A DNA stretch of 58,015 nucleotides, taken from contig JAHFLG010000012.1 of the NCBI GenBank assembly GCA_023244975.1, positions 1 through 58,015 on the forward strand, read 5' to 3'. A program made the position numbers and the translations under genes. Of this stretch, positions 8,882 through 15,796 are shown piece by piece (the first letter of the stretch is position 1; the number at the start of each line of letters is the position of its first letter). The stretch comes from Candidatus Harrisonbacteria bacterium (GTDB taxonomy: Bacteria; Patescibacteriota; Minisyncoccia; UBA6257; 1-14-0-10-44-23). Below the pieces are notes generated by a model. It saw only the letters and a program-made list of their open reading frames with translations, was not told where the DNA came from and did no database searches.

Positions 8882-8952
8882 GCGGGATTAGTACAGTGGC
8901 AGTACGCGACCTTCCCAAGGTTGAGACGCGAGTTCGATTCTCGTATTCCGCT
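8882..8952 (+). tRNA. tRNA-Gly (anticodon CCC)
   Basis: The cloverleaf was folded by hand. The acceptor GCGGGAT pairs with ATTCCGC (one G-U pair), the D stem is GTAC/GTAC, and the anticodon stem CGACC/GGTTG encloses the loop TTCCCAA with anticodon CCC at 8914-8916. The T arm is CGAG-TTCGATT-CTCG. The discriminator base is T, as expected for glycine. CCA is not encoded. The ORF reading into the following gene from 8921 overlaps this tRNA and is not used. Confidence 0.93.
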
Positions 8953-8959
8953 CACATTC

Positions 8960-10801
8960 ATGAAATTGAAACGTAGCACTGTTGGCGTTATCCTCATTAT
9001 TTTCATTATTGTATCGGCGATTATTGTTGCCAGCGAGATTCATTTTAGTGGCCGGTTTTATCCGCATAGTATCATTGGCGGAGAAGATGTCAGCGGTAAA
9101 ACATTTGATGAAGTATTTAAGAAACTTGATATGGCTGCAACGCGTATCGAGCATGAAGGGTTTGTAGTGAGGATTGCTTCGAGCACTATTAAGATTCCTT
9201 CATTTAGTCAGGGTCTTACTCCCGATACGGTCGTGGAATATTTTAGTATAGGCGATTGGAAAGGAGTATTGCAGAAAGCATATGACCTTGGCCGACAGGG
9301 AAATATTTTAAGGCGCATGAGCGAGCGCTTGGGTCTATTGTTTTCACCTATGGAAGTAACATTGCCCTATACCCTTCAGGAGAGTGCGCTTAATTCATTG
9401 CTCACTCGTGAAATTGGTGCGGTTGTAGCACGCAGACAGGAGGCGTACATTAAGGCGGTCGGCGCTACGATTGAAATTGTGCCTGAAGTTAACGGCCAAA
9501 GTATTAATCAAGAGGCCATCATCAGTCAGCTGCGTAGTAATTTGGAGACACTCGACACCTCTCCTTCATTCAAGATTTTCGCGACAACTGACCGTGCAGT
9601 TATTACAGCTAAAAAGCTGGAGCTTATAGTAGATTTTGCGCGATCACTCGCAAGCCGTAGCTACGCGATTTTGAAATTTGACGGTTTTTCCTCGTATGTA
9701 TCGGGTCCGATGCTTGCGAGCTGGCTCACATTGAACGATAAGGAGGGTGTATCGCTGACTCTCAATCAGAAAAAGCTTGAAGAGTATGTGCGAGCCAAGG
9801 TTGATCCGTATGTGGATAGTGCCCCACAAAACAGCCGATTTGAAATGCAGGGAGATAGCTTGGTTGAAATTGTCGCCGGTACATCTGGTCAAACGGTTGA
9901 TCTTAGTTCTCTCAATCAGCAGCTGGTTGGGGCGCTCCTTAAGATGTATCTTACGAGTGCTTTTGGCGGTAAAAGTTTTGATGCAATAAACCCTATTATT
10001 CTCACAGTCAATTTAATACCAGAGGATCCAAAAATAACCGAAAAGACGATTGCCGAGTATGGCATTAAAGATCTCGTTGGTACGGTGACAACAAATTTCA
10101 AGGGTAGTACCGCAGATCGGGCCCACAACATCAAAGCTGGCCTTGATCACATCAACGGCTTGCTTATTGCTCCGGGACAGGAGTTTTCAACGGTACGAGC
10201 CATTGGTGAGGTGACCGAAGAAGAGGGTTATGTGAAGGAGTATGTTATCAAGGGTAACGAGAGCATCAAAGAACTCGGCGGCGGCCTTTGTCAGATTTCG
10301 ACAACCTTATTTCGTCTGGCTCTTAATGCCGGCCTGCCGATCACGGAGCGGGTCAATCACAAGTATGTTGTCGGATATTACGGTCCGGGCCTGGACGCGA
10401 CCATCTACGGTCCGCATCCGGATCTGAAATTTGTAAACGACACCAAGGGCTATCTGCTCCTTCAGGGTAGGATAGAAGGAGGGAATTCATTAGTGCTTGA
10501 GTTCTATGGTCAAAAAGACGATCGTAAGGCCGAGGTGACCGTGCCGGTCATTACCAATCGTATTCCGCCGCCGGACGCGAAGTTTATTCCAACGCTTGAT
10601 CTTCGTTTGGGTGTTCAAAAATGCACTGAGCACGCGCGATACGGGCAGACGACTGATGCGACCTCAACCGTCACGTATGCTGATGGGCGACAGCGCGTTC
10701 AGCAGTTTCATAGTGTCTACACTCCTTGGGCGCAAGTCTGTTTGGTTGGAGTCTCACTCACGGCGCCTCTGACTCAGTCTTCAGACGAGGGGGTGCACTG
10801 A
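8960..10801 (+). CDS. VanW family envelope protein with peptidoglycan-binding-like repeats
   Basis: 613 aa. There is an N-terminal membrane anchor (about residues 9-28), then a long extracytoplasmic region resembling the repeated peptidoglycan-binding-4 domains of YoaR-type proteins (IIGGEDVSGKTFDE near residue 40 and further copies). The VanW domain lies at about residues 410-520: PGQEFSTVRAIGEVTEE, GGGLCQISTTLFRLALNAGL, ERVNHKYVVGYYGPGLDATIY. The last 80 residues hold a small beta-rich domain with YADGRQRVQ, possibly G5-like. The family occurs widely in cell-wall loci but its activity is unknown. The start at 8960 follows the tRNA by 7 nt. The stop codon overlaps the first base of repeat element A1. 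Confidence 0.9.
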   Translation: MKLKRSTVGVILIIFIIVSAIIVASEIHFSGRFYPHSIIGGEDVSGKTFDEVFKKLDMAATRIEHEGFVVRIASSTIKIPSFSQGLTPDTVVEYFSIGDWKGVLQKAYDLGRQGNILRRMSERLGLLFSPMEVTLPYTLQESALNSLLTREIGAVVARRQEAYIKAVGATIEIVPEVNGQSINQEAIISQLRSNLETLDTSPSFKIFATTDRAVITAKKLELIVDFARSLASRSYAILKFDGFSSYVSGPMLASWLTLNDKEGVSLTLNQKKLEEYVRAKVDPYVDSAPQNSRFEMQGDSLVEIVAGTSGQTVDLSSLNQQLVGALLKMYLTSAFGGKSFDAINPIILTVNLIPEDPKITEKTIAEYGIKDLVGTVTTNFKGSTADRAHNIKAGLDHINGLLIAPGQEFSTVRAIGEVTEEEGYVKEYVIKGNESIKELGGGLCQISTTLFRLALNAGLPITERVNHKYVVGYYGPGLDATIYGPHPDLKFVNDTKGYLLLQGRIEGGNSLVLEFYGQKDDRKAEVTVPVITNRIPPPDAKFIPTLDLRLGVQKCTEHARYGQTTDATSTVTYADGRQRVQQFHSVYTPWAQVCLVGVSLTAPLTQSSDEGVH

Positions 10802-10919
10802 GCAGGCCAAGGCTGCAATCCCTGCGGCCACCAGAATGGTTCGTCGGCTTCCGAACCTTCTTTCCGCTCGCGCCGCCGCGCTGCGCGATATGTCCTCGGG
10901 ACAGCAGCCTTGGCCTGCT
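10801..10919 (+). repeat. Palindromic intergenic element, family A, copy A1
   Basis: A 119-nt element whose ends are a perfect 16-bp inverted repeat (10801-10816 AGCAGGCCAAGGCTGC with 10904-10919). Inside are a hairpin GGTTCG...CGAACC and a G+C-rich hairpin TCGCGC...GCGCGA. The core (AATCCCTGCGG, ACCAGAATGGTT, CCTTCTT, CTCGGGACA) is shared with A2 (39907-40024, opposite strand) and A3 (42339-42454), while the arm sequences differ but still pair. The left arm overlaps the VanW-gene stop codon. It could act as a terminator or 3' mRNA stabiliser; no T-tract follows. Confidence 0.85.
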
Positions 10920-10957
10920 TGCGTTGGATGCTGGGTTATGGTTAGATTCTTTTTAGT

Positions 10958-11030
10958 GCCACCTTAGCTCAGCTGGTAGAGCAATACTTTCGTAAAGTAG
11001 AGGTCCCGAGTTCGACTCTCGGAGGTGGCT
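10958..11030 (+). tRNA. tRNA-Thr (anticodon CGT)
   Basis: The acceptor GCCACCT pairs fully with AGGTGGC. The D arm is GCTC/GAGC, the anticodon stem ATACT/AGTAG (outer pair mismatched) encloses the loop TTCGTAA with anticodon CGT, and the T arm is CCGAG-TTCGACT-CTCGG. The discriminator base is T and CCA is not encoded. It lies between element A1 and prfB and ends 11 nt before the prfB start. Confidence 0.93.
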
Positions 11031-11041
11031 CAAAAATATCT

Positions 11042-11749
11042 ATGAACTCTCAATACGACACATCCAATGTTCATCTGACTGTCTACCCGGGCGTGGGAGG
11101 GGACGATGCCAAGGACTGGGCAGATATGCTGATTCAAATGTATGCCAAGTATGCCGTTAGCCGTGGCTGGAAGGTGGCGCAGATTGATGATCGGTCGCTC
11201 GAAATTAAGGGCGAGACCGTTTATGGAACGCTTAAAAAAGAAAGCGGGGTGCACCGACTCGTGCGCATCTCACCGTATGACGCCAAAAAGTTGCGTCACA
11301 CCTCGTTTGCCCTGGTTGAGGTTGTGCCTATTTTAGCTGAACTGGCGAGAAAAATGGTCATCCCGCCACAAGACCTCGATGTTCAGACTGCGCGCGCCGG
11401 AGGTCCGGGCGGGCAAAATGTGAACAAGCGCGAGACTGCCGTGCGCGTGGTCCATATTCCGACCGGCATTGCCACGACCTGTCGCGAAGAGCGAGGTCAG
11501 CTGCAAAATAAAGAAAAAGCTATCGCGCTTTTAAAATCAAAACTTCTGCACTTGCAGGAAGTGTATCAAAAACAGACGCTCGCCGACCTGCGCGTGCACG
11601 CCAAGCCGGAGTGGGGAAGCCAGATTCGGTCGTACGTCTTGCACCCGTATAAAATGGTTAAAGACCACCGTACCAAGGCCGAAAGCAGTCAGCCGGACAA
11701 GGTCTTAGCGGGTGATCTTGAGAAGTTTATCAATGCCGAAAACGCATAG
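11042..11749 (+). CDS. prfB: Peptide chain release factor 2 lacking domain 1
   Basis: 235 aa against about 365 in most bacteria. The sequence begins at the RF2 segment VHLTVYPGVGGDDAKDWADML (domain 2 start) and keeps domains 2-4: codon-recognition region GVHRLVRISPYD (RF2 consensus SPF, here SPY), catalytic GGQ loop in GGPGGQNVNKRE, and the C-terminal WGSQIRSYVLHPY segment. Upstream in frame there is a stop inside tRNA-Thr at 10997, so domain 1 is not encoded contiguously, and no programmed-frameshift site is present. RF2 reads UGA and UAA, and UGA is used as a stop in this genome. An alternative is a PrfH-like rescue factor, but the close match to RF2 over domains 2-4 favours RF2. Confidence 0.88.
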   Translation: MNSQYDTSNVHLTVYPGVGGDDAKDWADMLIQMYAKYAVSRGWKVAQIDDRSLEIKGETVYGTLKKESGVHRLVRISPYDAKKLRHTSFALVEVVPILAELARKMVIPPQDLDVQTARAGGPGGQNVNKRETAVRVVHIPTGIATTCREERGQLQNKEKAIALLKSKLLHLQEVYQKQTLADLRVHAKPEWGSQIRSYVLHPYKMVKDHRTKAESSQPDKVLAGDLEKFINAENA

Positions 11750-11759
11750 TTTGGCATTG

Positions 11760-11800
11760 ACCCCGTGAGATACAGCAGCTATCTCACTGGGGTTGTTTTG
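11760..11800 (+). terminator. Hairpin with T-rich tail after prfB
   Basis: The stem ACCCC-g-TGAGATA pairs with TATCTCA-ct-GGGGT around the loop CAGCAGC, followed by TGTTTTGT. A second small hairpin just before it (CAATGCC...GGCATTG, 11731-11759) overlaps the prfB stop. It probably ends the prfB transcript. Confidence 0.6.
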
Positions 11801-11817
11801 TGGTAAAATAAATAGAA

Positions 11818-11853
11818 CCCCGAAGAGATAGGCGAGTACGCCATCTCATGGGG
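11818..11853 (+). promoter_or_regulatory. Second, related hairpin just upstream of ftsE
   Basis: ACCCC pairs with GGGGT and GAGAT-a-GGCG with CGCC-ATCTC around AGTA. The arms resemble those of the hairpin at 11760-11793 so closely that the 5' arm of the first (ACCCCGTGAGAT) can pair with the 3' arm of this one (ATCTCATGGGGT) with a single G-T wobble. It ends 20 nt before the ftsE ATG. Whether it is a switch or a duplicated terminator cannot be told from sequence. Confidence 0.5.
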
Positions 11854-11873
11854 TGAAATTTATTCTAAATTTC

Positions 11874-12557
11874 ATGATTCAATTCATCAACGTTACTAAG
11901 ATCTATGACAATAAGTCTATTGGCGTAGAAGATATCAATTTTAAGATCAATCCCGGAGAGTTTGTCTCGTTAGTCGGTAAATCCGGAGCCGGTAAGTCAA
12001 CAATCATCAAGCTTTTGATCGGCGAGGAGCGTCCGACCAAGGGTCGGATTTTGTTTGGCGCGTATGAGGTTAATAAATTGAAAGACAACGAGTTCGCCCA
12101 GCTGCGCCGGCAGATTGGCATCGTCTTCCAGGATTTTAAACTGTTGGCTACAAAAACCGCGTTTGAGAACGTTGCCTTTGCCCTGGAAGTGGGTGGTCGG
12201 CCGCAGAGCGAGATCGAAGAGTTTGTGCCTCAAGTGCTCGATATGGTTGGCCTGTCTGCAAAGCGAAATCACTTCCCACATCAGCTTTCCGGTGGAGAAA
12301 AGCAGCGTGTTGCTATCGCCCGTGCCATGATTCATCATCCGGCCGTTATTATCGCCGACGAGCCGACCGGTAACCTCGATGACATCAATAGCGATGAGAT
12401 TATCAAACTTCTGTTGCGAATCAACGAACTTGGAACCACGGTTATTCTTGCCAGCCACAATAAAGATATTGTGAATAAGCTCAAAAAGCGGGTTATCAGC
12501 ATTGTGGATGGTCGCATTGTCCGTGATGAGCCGAACGGAAAATACATTATAATGTAA
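11874..12557 (+). CDS. ftsE: Cell division ATP-binding protein FtsE
   Basis: 227 aa ABC ATPase. It has Walker A GKSGAGKST (residues about 36-44), signature LSGGEKQRVAIARA, Walker B VIIADEPTGNLD and a switch His in ILASHNKD. The family start MIQFINVTKIYD fits the ATG at 11874; a GTG at 11853 would add seven residues from the hairpin region and is less likely. FtsE pairs with FtsX (next gene, 4 nt away) to drive division-associated peptidoglycan hydrolases. Confidence 0.96.
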   Translation: MIQFINVTKIYDNKSIGVEDINFKINPGEFVSLVGKSGAGKSTIIKLLIGEERPTKGRILFGAYEVNKLKDNEFAQLRRQIGIVFQDFKLLATKTAFENVAFALEVGGRPQSEIEEFVPQVLDMVGLSAKRNHFPHQLSGGEKQRVAIARAMIHHPAVIIADEPTGNLDDINSDEIIKLLLRINELGTTVILASHNKDIVNKLKKRVISIVDGRIVRDEPNGKYIIM

Positions 12558-12561
12558 TCAG

Positions 12562-13470
12562 ATGGCAACAACCTTTTTACGAATTCTCAAATACGGCTTT
12601 CAGAATTTTTGGCGCAATGGCTGGCTTTCAACAGCCACGATTTTAGTAATGGTTCTTGCGCTCATCACTCTGCAAGGTCTCATTATATTTGATGTTGTTA
12701 CTACGGGCGCTGTTGCCTCGATTCAAGACAAGATTGATATCGCGGTATATTTCAAACGCGGTGCAGCAGAGGACGATATGCTAAAAATGCAGAAGTCGGT
12801 TGAGGCGCTTCCAGAGGTAAAAACTGTTGACTATGTTTCAACTGATGAGGCACTGACGAGTTTCAAAGAAAAGCATAAAAATGATCCTACTATCAATCAA
12901 GCATTGGCAGAACTTGATCAGAATCCGCTTCACGCCCTTTTAAACATTAAGGCGAATGATCCCAAGGACTATCCGGTGATCGCGAGTTATTTAAATCACG
13001 AAAGTTTCAGCGCCATTGTTGATCACGTGACGTATGGACAGAATAAGGCAGCGATAGATACCCTTAATAAAATCATTGATACCGCTAACAAAGTTGGTTT
13101 AGCCGTAACCATTTTCATTGCGTTTGCCGCGAGTCTGGTTGCCTTTAATACTATTCGACTTGCTATCTATTCTAATCGCGAGGAGATTGGGATCATGCGG
13201 CTGGTCGGAGCAAGTAATATTTTTGCCAAAGGCCCGTATCTGGTCAGCGGCATTTTGTATGGTATCTTCGGAGCAATCGTGACTCTTTTGCTGACCGCGC
13301 CGGTCATCAATATGGCTTCGCCTTACTTTGGTATTTTCGTACCAGAGGTTAATATCGAAAGCTATTTTTACGCCCATCTAGCCACACTATTTGGTTATCT
13401 GTTGATTTTCGGTGTTTTTCTCGGCATTGTTTCAAGCTGGATCGCTATCCGTCGTTATCTCAAAATATAA
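12562..13470 (+). CDS. ftsX: Cell division permease-like protein FtsX
   Basis: 302 aa. The architecture is of the FtsX type: a cytoplasmic start, a first membrane helix at about 21-45, an extracytoplasmic loop of about 110 residues (region VDYVSTDEALTSFKEKH), and then three helices in the C-terminal half with the conserved EEIGIMRLVGAS motif between them. Together with FtsE it forms a mechanotransmitting complex. No cognate hydrolase such as PcsB or EnvC is visible nearby; the VanW protein is the only wall-related neighbour. Confidence 0.94.
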   Translation: MATTFLRILKYGFQNFWRNGWLSTATILVMVLALITLQGLIIFDVVTTGAVASIQDKIDIAVYFKRGAAEDDMLKMQKSVEALPEVKTVDYVSTDEALTSFKEKHKNDPTINQALAELDQNPLHALLNIKANDPKDYPVIASYLNHESFSAIVDHVTYGQNKAAIDTLNKIIDTANKVGLAVTIFIAFAASLVAFNTIRLAIYSNREEIGIMRLVGASNIFAKGPYLVSGILYGIFGAIVTLLLTAPVINMASPYFGIFVPEVNIESYFYAHLATLFGYLLIFGVFLGIVSSWIAIRRYLKI

Positions 13471-13488
13471 AAATTATAAAGCGGCGTT

Positions 13489-13638
13489 TTAGCTGTCCGA
13501 ACGTTCCGGCGGGAGAACGCTGCGCTCTTTTTTAAATTTCCAGCGAAAATAGACCCAGAGAGTACCGATCCAGAGGAGTAACAAAAAAACAATTTTGAGA
13601 AGAACACTACGTGTTAATATTTGGATCCAGGGTGACAT
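13489..13638 (-). CDS. Small membrane protein resembling the tail of its neighbour
   Basis: A 49-aa ORF starting ATG at 13638, seven bases after the stop of the surface-protein gene on the same strand. It has one membrane helix (IVFLLLLWIGTLWVYF) followed by a basic stretch and LPPERSDS. The layout and several residues match the C-terminal 40 residues of the upstream protein (helix with LLWIA, YWKNRG, then LPPETG). It is therefore either a small paralogue or a duplicated 3' fragment kept as an ORF. No function can be given. ftsX ends 18 nt away on the opposite strand. Confidence 0.55.
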   Translation of the reverse strand: MSPWIQILTRSVLLKIVFLLLLWIGTLWVYFRWKFKKERSVLPPERSDS

Positions 13639-13644
13639 AGAATG

Positions 13645-15114
13645 TTAGGAATTAGTATAACCAGTTTCGGGTGGTAGTGTAGTCTTTGCTCCACGATTTT
13701 TCCAGTAGAGATATCCACCTAGTGACGCTATCCAGAGCAGTGACACCAAGATAATTTTATTAACAATCGAACCGGCATTACTCGTTAAGGTGAAATTTTG
13801 TGCAGGCGCGACTTTCATAAAGGTTCCGCTGGCATTTGCATATACAATAGTGTGATGTTCGCCAGAGGTGAGTCCGGTCAATGTTCTGGTATGCTGTCCG
13901 GCTGGAACTACGACCTGCTTTTCTAAATTGTAATCATAGCCAAAAACATCGATTCGATAACCATTACTTGGCTCAGTGGCTTTTGTTGGCCACTCGACAT
14001 TAACACTTCCATTGTTTGTACCTGGAGTCACTGATACATTCTGTTGTTGGGCTTGCGATCCTTGTTGACCCTGTTGATTCGATGAGGATTGATTTTGTTG
14101 ATTAATCGATGCCTGATTAACGGTTTGCTGAGCCTGGTTTTGCTGAGCCTGCTCTTGCTGGATTTTTTGAATAGTAATTTGTTCAGCAAGTTGAGGATTT
14201 TGATTTGGCTGGGCTTGTACCTGAACAGCCGACGCTGTTTTAAAACCGATGGTATATGTCGTGAGAGTGAGCTCGCTGCCAGTTGAACTGAACACGTCGG
14301 CAAAGTAATTGACCGACGGATGCAGTCCTTGAACCACGACTGCATGTTCAAGCTCAAAGGTTGCGTCATAGCCGGTTGCTGTTACATAAAGAGGATTGAG
14401 CTGAGTGCGGGTGGAGACGCGCGAGTCGCTTGCGATATTCGTCGTCCAGGCAAAAAGCACGGCAGTATCGCTTATGGCAACAATGCGAGCATTGCTGATT
14501 GAAATGCTTTCAGGGGCGGCCTGCCGGATCTCTTCTTCTGATGGGGGAGGAGCTGACGAGTTATTATTAACAACGCGTGGTTCGTAGAGGGCGAATTTGA
14601 AGGTAAAGGGTTGTAAATCGCCTCCTATGCGCGCCGCGCCGTTTTCATATGGAGACACATAGTCTCGATTATGTTCGAGAAAGGCAAAACGGTCGCCGTA
14701 GTACAATCCGAAGCCAAGGAGGGTTGATTCAATCTCAATAGAATAGGTGACTGCAGAGCTCAACGTGACTGGAGTTGCCCAGTCGATATGAAATCTATTG
14801 CCTCCAGGTATGGCGGGAAGTTCAGGCAGCATTTTTGATTTGCTTGCGATGATCGTTCCATCGGGATCGGCAAGAGTGACTATGACTTGGCCGCTGTCGC
14901 CGGTATTATCAGCCCAGAGGTCAAAACCGGTCATGCTAAAGTTACTGCTCGGTTGGAAGAGGAGATAGGGGGAGGGTCCGGTTGAGACTACATAGCGCTT
15001 CGACTGCCATGGATCGGGCGCAAACTCAAAGAATTTCGTTCCATGGGCAAAAGCCAGATTAGAAACTAGGAAAAAGAAGATAGAAGCTAGAATAAGAGCG
15101 AAGCGCACTTTCAT
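13645..15114 (-). CDS. Secreted, C-terminally membrane-anchored protein with FnIII-like domains
   Basis: 489 aa. A signal peptide at residues 1-23 ends in AFA. A beta-rich domain (about 30-190) with jelly-roll-like spacing follows, then an FnIII-like domain (about 205-310, ending YTIGFKTA). A low-complexity Gln/Asn-rich linker spans about 315-385, a second FnIII-like domain runs to about 450, and a C-terminal membrane helix (IILVSLLWIASLGGYLYW) precedes a short tail LPPETGYTNS. The protein is probably displayed on the cell surface. LPPETG is not a sortase signal because it lies after the helix and has one residue too many. The signal peptide is encoded by a 7-nt periodic repeat. The linker suggests a stalk. 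Confidence 0.75.
   Translation of the reverse strand: MKVRFALILASIFFFLVSNLAFAHGTKFFEFAPDPWQSKRYVVSTGPSPYLLFQPSSNFSMTGFDLWADNTGDSGQVIVTLADPDGTIIASKSKMLPELPAIPGGNRFHIDWATPVTLSSAVTYSIEIESTLLGFGLYYGDRFAFLEHNRDYVSPYENGAARIGGDLQPFTFKFALYEPRVVNNNSSAPPPSEEEIRQAAPESISISNARIVAISDTAVLFAWTTNIASDSRVSTRTQLNPLYVTATGYDATFELEHAVVVQGLHPSVNYFADVFSSTGSELTLTTYTIGFKTASAVQVQAQPNQNPQLAEQITIQKIQQEQAQQNQAQQTVNQASINQQNQSSSNQQGQQGSQAQQQNVSVTPGTNNGSVNVEWPTKATEPSNGYRIDVFGYDYNLEKQVVVPAGQHTRTLTGLTSGEHHTIVYANASGTFMKVAPAQNFTLTSNAGSIVNKIILVSLLWIASLGGYLYWKNRGAKTTLPPETGYTNS
15056..15097 (-). repeat. 7-nt periodic repeat encoding the signal peptide core
   Basis: On the plus strand the units read AGATTAG, AAACTAG, GAAAAAG, AAGATAG, AAGCTAG, AATAAGA. 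On the coding (minus) strand this gives CTAGCTT/CTATCTT/CTAGTTT-like units that encode the hydrophobic core of the signal peptide. It appears to be a degenerate microsatellite domesticated as coding sequence. Confidence 0.6.
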
Positions 15115-15133
15115 ATGCTAATACTAGCACTTC

Positions 15134-15781
15134 TTAGGTGATTTGACGGTGGTAATCGCCGAGATGGGCATGGTCGTTGACAGTAAGGAGATGCCACTGG
15201 TCATCTACATGCTCGGCAATGGTAATGCCGGTATTATGCAGAGAGAGCATGTGAAAAATGTTCCGGAAGAGTTGAGCGGAAACAGCTGGCCCGTGAATCA
15301 TTACCGAGAGCATAACCTTGAGAATGTGAGCATGACTAACCACCAGGATGTGCATGTCAGAAGATAAAGTTTGAAGATAGGTTAAGAACTGTACGCACCG
15401 CTCACGTACATCAATAAAGCGTTCTTCGTCGCTGTAACGCCACTGTGGATCAGTATGTTCTTTCTCGTGTAAAAGTTTGCGTATTGCTTGGATCGAAGGA
15501 TCGTCAGCAGGTTTACCTTCGAGTTCCTTGGGCCATTTTTTTTCAACCAGCAATTCGTTGACAGTGACCGGCAGTTTTTTTGACCTGGCAATCGCTTCGG
15601 CTGTGGCACGAGTGCGGGAATAGGGACTGGAAATAATCATATCCACATGGATTTTGGCAAAGCGCTGAGCAAGAAGCGCCGCCTGCTCCTGCCCTTTAGA
15701 TGATAACTCGTCAACATCGCTTTGGAACATATGAACGAGATTACCTTCGGTTTCCCCGTGTCTGACAAGATAGAGTCTCAT
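15134..15781 (-). CDS. Histidine phosphatase (phosphoglycerate mutase-like) family protein
   Basis: 215 aa. The RHG motif LYLVRHGETEGN at residues 3-14 holds the phospho-accepting His. The other conserved parts are SSPYSRTRATAEAI (second Arg), E-W near KKWPKELEGK, and the late catalytic His in LVVSHAHILKVML. Family members range from cofactor-dependent phosphoglycerate mutase to broad phosphatases; with only 215 aa and no close operon logic, the substrate is undefined. It lies 15 nt downstream of the metal ATPase and 19 nt upstream of the surface protein, so the three are probably one transcript. Confidence 0.88.
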   Translation of the reverse strand: MRLYLVRHGETEGNLVHMFQSDVDELSSKGQEQAALLAQRFAKIHVDMIISSPYSRTRATAEAIARSKKLPVTVNELLVEKKWPKELEGKPADDPSIQAIRKLLHEKEHTDPQWRYSDEERFIDVRERCVQFLTYLQTLSSDMHILVVSHAHILKVMLSVMIHGPAVSAQLFRNIFHMLSLHNTGITIAEHVDDQWHLLTVNDHAHLGDYHRQIT

Positions 15782-15796
15782 AGTAATAGTTTTAAT

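Noticed and set aside
10726..10956. 76-aa ORF over the VanW-gene end and element A1
   Set aside because: It starts inside the VanW gene and reads through a palindrome; no support.
13645..15114. Sortase signal LPxTG in the surface protein
   Set aside because: The C-terminal sequence is LPPETG, with an extra residue, and it follows rather than precedes the membrane helix.
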